The notes beneath the pieces were generated by a model that was given only the letters and a program-made list of their open reading frames with translations, was not told where the DNA came from and ran no database searches. Shown in pieces: positions 61,265 through 64,000 of a DNA stretch of 64,000 bases. Made by a program: the position numbers and the translations under genes. Origin of the DNA: Amoebidium appalachense (Eukaryota > Ichthyosporea); assembly GCA_963693365.1 (NCBI GenBank), contig CAVNZM010000007.1:8494001-8558000 (forward strand). The letters are read 5' to 3'. How positions within the stretch are numbered: the first letter of the stretch is position 1; each line of letters begins with the position of its first letter.

Positions 61265-61297
<33 letters not shown>

Positions 61298-61609
61298 GAA
61301 CACCTGGCCTGAAAGCAAACCTGTGGTTGCACAGCTCGCAGTACTGCTTCTTGCTGTGCTGCAGCCATTGTTCGAGACTGCAAAAAGAAACACGGGGTGA
61401 GGCAAAGGAACTGTTCATGCAGCATGTGAAGGTGTGACTACATAGAACAGCGGAAACCACGTCTGCAAACTTCCAGGGGGACAAACCCACACATCCCCCC
61501 CCCCCCTTCCCCACCACTACCACCACCACCACCACCACACGCACACACACCACAAGGTGACTCCAGGACAGCAACACACACATACGAACACATAACATCT
61601 GACAATGTA

Positions 61610-61680
<71 letters not shown>

Positions 61681-62342
61681 TGTGGGCCAACGACAACTGC
61701 CCTTCGCCCATCCAATTTCCTTCTATCCCCCATAGTCGTTTCTAGTGAACTACAAGTACGTGTGGTACAGGCAACCGAGCATGAAATACAACGTAGGTAG
61801 GAAACAAAGAAACGCTGAGCAAGTGGGCAAAAGAGCGAGGAAGCTGGAGCATGTCCGTGTGTCCGTGTCCGTGTTCGTGTCCGTGTGTGTGTGTGTGTGT
61901 GTTGTGTGTGCGTGCGTTTGTGTGTGTGCGTGCGTGTGTGCGCACACGAGCGCGGGCGCGCGCGCGCGCGCAAGCGCGTGTATGTGCTTGCCTGTGCCTG
62001 CAAGTTAGTGTGTGCATGTCTGTGTAATGTGTGTGTTATGTGTGTCTACACGTGATACGTACACACACGGGGGAAAGGGGGACAAGAGGAACAGGAAACA
62101 AGCATAAGACATAGAAATAGCTTAATGCACAAGCACATTTTCTGCTCTGTTGTAAGCCCATTACAGCTCAGCGTGCATATACTTGCCTTCCATTACACAC
62201 GCACGACACATGCTAGCAAGGTACCAAGAACAGAGTAATGGATTTGTAGTAGAGTCATGCTTGTCAAATCAAAACCACCTCCCCTCTCCCCCTGAAGAAC
62301 CCAACTCCAACTCCAATTTTCGTTCCACCTCAGCTCAACACC

Positions 62343-62390
<48 letters not shown>

Positions 62391-62995
62391 AAAAAAACAC
62401 ACACACACACACAAAAGAAAAAAAAAATAGAAAAAAAAAAATAAAAAGCACGCACCAACACAACAGTTCTGATGAGTACCTCCCCGTCCTCCTCCTCCCC
62501 CCTTAACCCCCTCCCCCTCCCCCTCCCCCTCCCCCCTACATCCACAAATCCCTCTCCATCCCTCGTTCCCATGATTTCAGCAGGCATAAACATACCATTC
62601 CTGGTGAATATACTTGATGCTGCCCGTGCACAGGCACGGGTAAAACAGTGGCTTCTCCCTGCTGCCCTCACTGCGGCAGAACCGGCAGATATCCTCTGCT
62701 GTGTGCACATGCACGGTGAGTGAAAACACAAAGAAAGGAGTGCTTTCTCCAGTATACCCGCTTGGAAACCAACTCCACTAGTGTCCACAACCCAGAGAGG
62801 AGGAACAAGCCCACCAGAAAAGAACAAACAAACATCAGGCCAATGCACAGTGATAACAGGCAATATCAAACGTTACACATTACACATTCCTTGTGCGAGT
62901 ACCGGGCGGCTTGTGCACTCCTGAATCACTCGTTTAAAAAAAACCCTTTCCAAACTGCAAAACGACGTTGCCCTACCTTCCTCGTCTGCCATCAT
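44705..62995 (-). CDS. MARCHF6: MARCH6/Doa10-type ER membrane E3 ubiquitin ligase
   Basis: Complete gene, 22 exons, 1160 codons. From the 5' end on the minus strand: 62995-62977, 62695-62596, 61377-61304, 60033-59919, 59309-59214, 58610-58460, 56784-56010, 54937-54751, 54229-54046, 53538-53452, 52823-52625, 51506-51424, 50890-50762, 49902-49756, 49471-49460, 49017-48867, 48431-48283, 47911-47842, 47468-47284, 46584-46360, 45751-45619, 44916-44705. It is an ERAD ligase in the ER/nuclear membrane. The RING-CH domain is intact: Cys10, 13, 27, 29, His37, Cys40, 53, 56. The family core [18 protein letters not shown], the [15 protein letters not shown] motif and the C-terminal [12 protein letters not shown] follow among many membrane segments. 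Exon 7 adds about 258 hydrophilic residues (Gln-, Gly-, Asp/Glu-rich) and makes the protein longer than human (910). An in-frame TAA precedes the first ATG. The 12-base exon 15 and the end of exon 14 are the least certain parts. Confidence 0.94.
45083..45600. repeat. Poly-G blocks, GT and A run in the last MARCH6 intron
   Basis: G runs at 45085-45117 and 45125-45138, a GGA/GGGA-rich stretch to about 45330, (GT)n (45342-45376), an A run (45461-45488) and a G run (45570-45601). Confidence 0.92.
45953..46069. repeat. Foldback hairpin (34-bp arms) in MARCH6 intron
   Basis: Arm 45953-45986 and the reverse complement of 46036-46069 match over 34 bases with two mismatches (GTTAAACCAACCACCGCTTC.. 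against GTTAAAGCAACCACCGCTTC..). The 49-base centre can extend the stem imperfectly (GATCTAGGT against GATCGAGGT). There is no coding capacity. No clear target duplication flanks it. It lies in the intron between the exons at 46584-46360 and 45751-45619. It may be a small MITE or foldback element, or a hairpin RNA precursor. Confidence 0.85.
46660..47132. repeat. Poly-C and poly-G tracts flanking unique intron DNA
   Basis: A C run at about 46679-46715 and G runs at 46811-46858 and 47107-47132, in the MARCH6 intron between the exons at 47468-47284 and 46584-46360. Confidence 0.9.
48026..48506. repeat. A run, GGGA/poly-G, (CA)n around MARCH6 exon 17
   Basis: An A run (48032-48050), an A-rich AAAGAAAG/ACC stretch, G runs (48170-48208 and 48247-48269), then (CA)n upstream of the exon (48450-48506). 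Confidence 0.92.
48700..49440. repeat. C runs, (CA)n and CnAn blocks around MARCH6 exon 16
   Basis: C-rich and (CA)n (48698-48758), a C run (48787-48824), C runs at 49138-49159 and 49252-49269, and a C run (49381-49415) that switches directly to an A run (49416-49432). Confidence 0.92.
49968..50760. repeat. Poly-G/poly-C megablock with a 95-base G run
   Basis: G runs at 49969-49984 and 50064-50081, a C run at 50130-50160, and a nearly uninterrupted G run from 50242 to 50336. Four further modules follow at 50510-50755, each a G run joined to a GCATGGGAGAG..GAAAGAGGGA unit. This unit is a higher-order repeat of about 65-75 bases in MARCH6 intron 13. Confidence 0.93.
51643..52284 (+). mobile_element. 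Complete TRIM-like element, copy 1 (190-bp terminal direct repeats)
   Basis: Terminal repeats at 51643-51832 and 52095-52284, each 190 bases and identical as far as I can compare by eye. They run from TTTGAATGCGGAACACAG to TAGCCCGCGTATAT. The 262-base interior has no open frame of note. The interior ends in a purine tract (GAAAGAAGACAGGGGGGG) directly before the right repeat, which resembles an LTR polypurine tract. I found no obvious tRNA primer-binding site after the left repeat. G runs lie directly outside both ends. It sits in the MARCH6 intron between the exons at 52823-52625 and 51506-51424. The strand given is arbitrary, chosen by the purine tract. A tandemly duplicated repeat is the alternative reading. 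Confidence 0.8.
52285..52618. repeat. Poly-G, GCGGGC, poly-C and poly-G blocks
   Basis: G run (52285-52304), GC-rich repeats, a C run (52454-52490) and G runs (52561-52617) up to the end of MARCH6 exon 11. Confidence 0.92.
53021..53395. repeat. (GT)n tracts with a duplicated module
   Basis: Three (GT)n tracts. A module of GT repeat plus GCATGC(A/G)TGGATGCGCTGTG occurs twice in a row (53026-53110). Confidence 0.9.
54465..54743. repeat. C-rich, (GT)n, (GC)n and poly-G block
   Basis: C runs (54465-54578), (GGT)n and (GT)n (54614-54660), alternating GC (54660-54679), then G runs split by (GA)n, ending at the 5' splice site of MARCH6 exon 8. Confidence 0.92.
55258..55330. repeat. (CA)n joined to (GC)n
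   Basis: About 58 bases of CA repeat followed by an alternating CG run, in the long intron between MARCH6 exons 8 and 7. Confidence 0.9.
55517..55995. repeat. C-rich block ending in (CCCA)n
   Basis: C runs (55517-55542, 55680-55705, 55756-55780, 55810-55860), then (CCCA)n of about 18 units from 55924 to 55993. This lies just downstream of the 5' splice site of the large MARCH6 exon 7. It is internal to an intron and not telomeric. Confidence 0.92.
57007..57800 (+). mobile_element. Old, diverged TRIM-like element copy
   Basis: 57007-57160 follows the terminal-repeat sequence at reduced identity: TTTAAATGCG start after a G run, ..GCATAATAAGTAGAGGACTTCCTCAGG, GAGTTTCGACCCATTC. About 580 bases on, 57747-57800 matches the element interior (CATGGGAGGGTCACCCGTCTTGATCAGAG). 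The bases between do not match the intact copies, so this copy is rearranged or interrupted. It lies in the MARCH6 intron between exons 7 and 6. Confidence 0.65.
58128..58150. repeat. G run after (GGGT)n
   Basis: Short (GGGT)n leading into a G run of about 17. The surrounding intron DNA (57800-58440) is unique and shows no exon. Confidence 0.85.
58667..59140. repeat. C run, (GT)n and C-to-A blocks around MARCH6 intron 5
   Basis: A C run (58667-58688), (GT)n (58724-58778), C runs (59054-59090) and an A run (59108-59135). Confidence 0.92.
59613..59845. repeat. G runs with GT, and CnAn
   Basis: G runs at 59616-59643 and 59665-59688 joined by GTGTGTGTG, then CA/CGCAGG repeats and a C run (59811-59821) switching to an A run (59822-59845). 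Confidence 0.92.
60513..61151 (+). mobile_element. Complete TRIM-like element, copy 2
   Basis: Terminal repeats at 60513-60702 and 60963-61151 and a 260-base interior. It has the same layout as the copy at 51643-52284 and is highly similar throughout. The two repeats of this copy differ at about three positions (GCGTCATAAG/ACGTCATAAG, CATCCTC/CATCCCTC, CCCCCTAG/CCCCTTAG). The interior again carries the hairpin-forming CCCGTCTTGATCAAAGACG and ends in the purine tract GAAAGAAGACTGGGGGGG. G runs lie directly outside both ends. It lies in MARCH6 intron 3. Confidence 0.8.
61152..61678. repeat. G runs and (CA)n around MARCH6 exon 3
   Basis: G runs (61152-61170 and 61265-61295), a C run (61495-61506), (ACC)n and (CA)n (61613-61678). 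In 61680-62070 GT and CG alternating repeats follow (61881-61975). Confidence 0.92.
62343..62395. repeat. CnAn run in MARCH6 intron 2
   Basis: A C run of about 46 switching to A, followed by (CA)n and A-rich sequence to 62446. Confidence 0.93.
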
Positions 62996-63756
62996 GCTGT
63001 CATCCGCCCTGCTGATCGGCTTTTACAACACTCAAAACAGCAGGTTCCCGGTATCTGTGTGCGGAGGTAGTAAATGCGTAAAATCTACTGTGAACAGGGT
63101 ACAAAGCCCAGACTTCGGTGGTGGTTACAAGATGCCACCTCAAGACAAGGACACCGTAATCAGAAACGAAATGCCTCAGAACAGCTCAGTGCCTCCACGG
63201 CAGAGCAACATAGCTCCCCACACTGACCATTCAGGCCACATATATGAGTGTACTGCGAGAAAGTGGTACTTGTGCACGACAGGCCACTGTTACTTGCGCC
63301 TCTGCTCTCCAAACCCGTTTCCTACCACTTCCCCCCTCCCCCTCTTCCCCCCCCCCCCCCCCCTAGCCCCCCCTCGCCCCGGGGTTGCCCCACCCACCCA
63401 TCCCCCGGCACAAAGAATCTTCCCCCAAACCCCTTCACGGTCCACCCACCGCCGTTCTCAACCCCCTTCCTTCCCCCCACCCTCCCCCGCCACTTTCTTC
63501 TTAAACTTCCACTCCTTCCCCTCTCCACCTCCCACCAACCCTCTCGCACTTAAGGTGCCCAAAGAGACAACTACCGCCGTGAAAAAAGCCATGCACACGT
63601 GCACTGCGACCAACTAGAACAGCAGGGGCGGTCTGCTTGAAGGCAGCAGGCAGGTAGGTCGGCTCAGCAACCAACATGTGTATATCCTAGTAGAACACCA
63701 TTGCAACAGCACCACCAGGCACACAATTTTCATAATTTGCTTCAACATCTGTGCAG
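62996..63756. other. Upstream region of MARCH6 with possible plus-strand exon(s)
   Basis: Divergent spacer. A C-rich stretch covers about 63330-63540. On the plus strand an open stretch ends at 63653 with a good 5' splice site (GCAG/GTAGGT). Its phase fits the acceptor TGTGCAG at 63756, so it could be the penultimate exon of the gene ending at 63922. No domain is recognised. Confidence 0.35.
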
Positions 63757-63922
63757 GGTTAACTACGAGGATGAATTTGAACCTTTGGTGTCACCCGCAT
63801 ATGATAAACAACCAGAACACCCGAATCTCAACGTCCTACGAGAGGGGTGGCAAAAAACAATGCTTGACGTCTTCAGACACAGCCACAAGCACATCTCTAA
63901 CAAGCAAAGGGCGTACCTTTAG
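63757..63922 (+). CDS. Probable terminal exon of an unrecognised gene
   Basis: After the acceptor CTGTGCAG an open frame of 54 codons runs to TAG (63920-63922), starting VNYEDEFEPLVSPAY and ending HKHISNKQRAYL. It has balanced, non-repetitive composition with many charged residues, unlike the surrounding low-complexity frames. It begins at a plausible splice acceptor whose phase matches a donor at 63654. I do not recognise the family. It may be the 3' end of a gene divergent from MARCH6, whose other exons lie in 63000-63653. It could also be a chance frame. Confidence 0.45.
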
Positions 63923-64000
63923 GCGACACACTTGCTTTCCCCAAGGATGAGAATCTGCCAGCACTAGACTGGCTGCTACGCTGTCGCATACACTGTGGAA

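Overview
This is eukaryotic nuclear DNA from a protein-rich but extremely repeat-laden genome. All multi-exon genes have standard GT..AG introns. Nearly every intron and spacer carries long (GT)n/(CA)n tracts, homopolymer G or C runs of up to about 95 bases, and (GA)n blocks. The gene set (exocyst Sec5, an ABCC transporter, an AAAP amino-acid transporter, an RGS protein, SPF30/SMNDC1 and a MARCH6/Doa10 ubiquitin ligase) is opisthokont-like. Together with the many short exons and the microsatellite load it suggests a unicellular holozoan, perhaps an ichthyosporean such as Sphaeroforma. That organism call is an inference, not something the sequence proves.

Layout, left to right. 450-6807 (+): the last nine visible exons of EXOC2/Sec5; the gene starts outside the window. 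6808-11602: GA/GT repeats, then a decayed LINE reverse-transcriptase fragment on the minus strand (8624-9660), then about 2 kb without a visible gene. 11603-25342 (+): a complete 21-exon ABCC transporter of 1512 codons. 27717-29540 (+): an intronless AAAP-type amino-acid transporter. 29541-35900: repeat desert. 35915-36622 (+): a small single-exon RGS-domain gene. 36623-41264: low-complexity spacer. 41265-43259 (+): a three-exon SMNDC1/SPF30 Tudor protein. 44705-62995 (-): a complete 22-exon MARCH6/Doa10 E3 ligase of 1160 codons, tail-to-tail with SMNDC1. 62996-64000: the divergent upstream region, plus a probable terminal exon of an unrecognised plus-strand gene.

The genes do not form a pathway; they are independent housekeeping genes (vesicle tethering, transport, splicing, G-protein signalling, ER-associated degradation). 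For the multi-exon genes I assigned exon ends by reading both strands and checking that every junction keeps the reading frame. The sums come out exactly: 1260 nt for the EXOC2 part, 4539 for ABCC, 681 for SMNDC1 and 3483 for MARCH6.

The most unusual content is a family of roughly 640-bp elements with about 190-bp terminal direct repeats and no coding capacity. Two are complete, one is a solo repeat and several are fragments. The well-preserved copies sit inside, or directly against, poly-G/poly-C tracts. Also notable are a 117-bp foldback hairpin inside a MARCH6 intron, (CA)n tracts that form the 3' splice sites of several exons, and a recurring strand-coherent TnGn (=CnAn) composite repeat.
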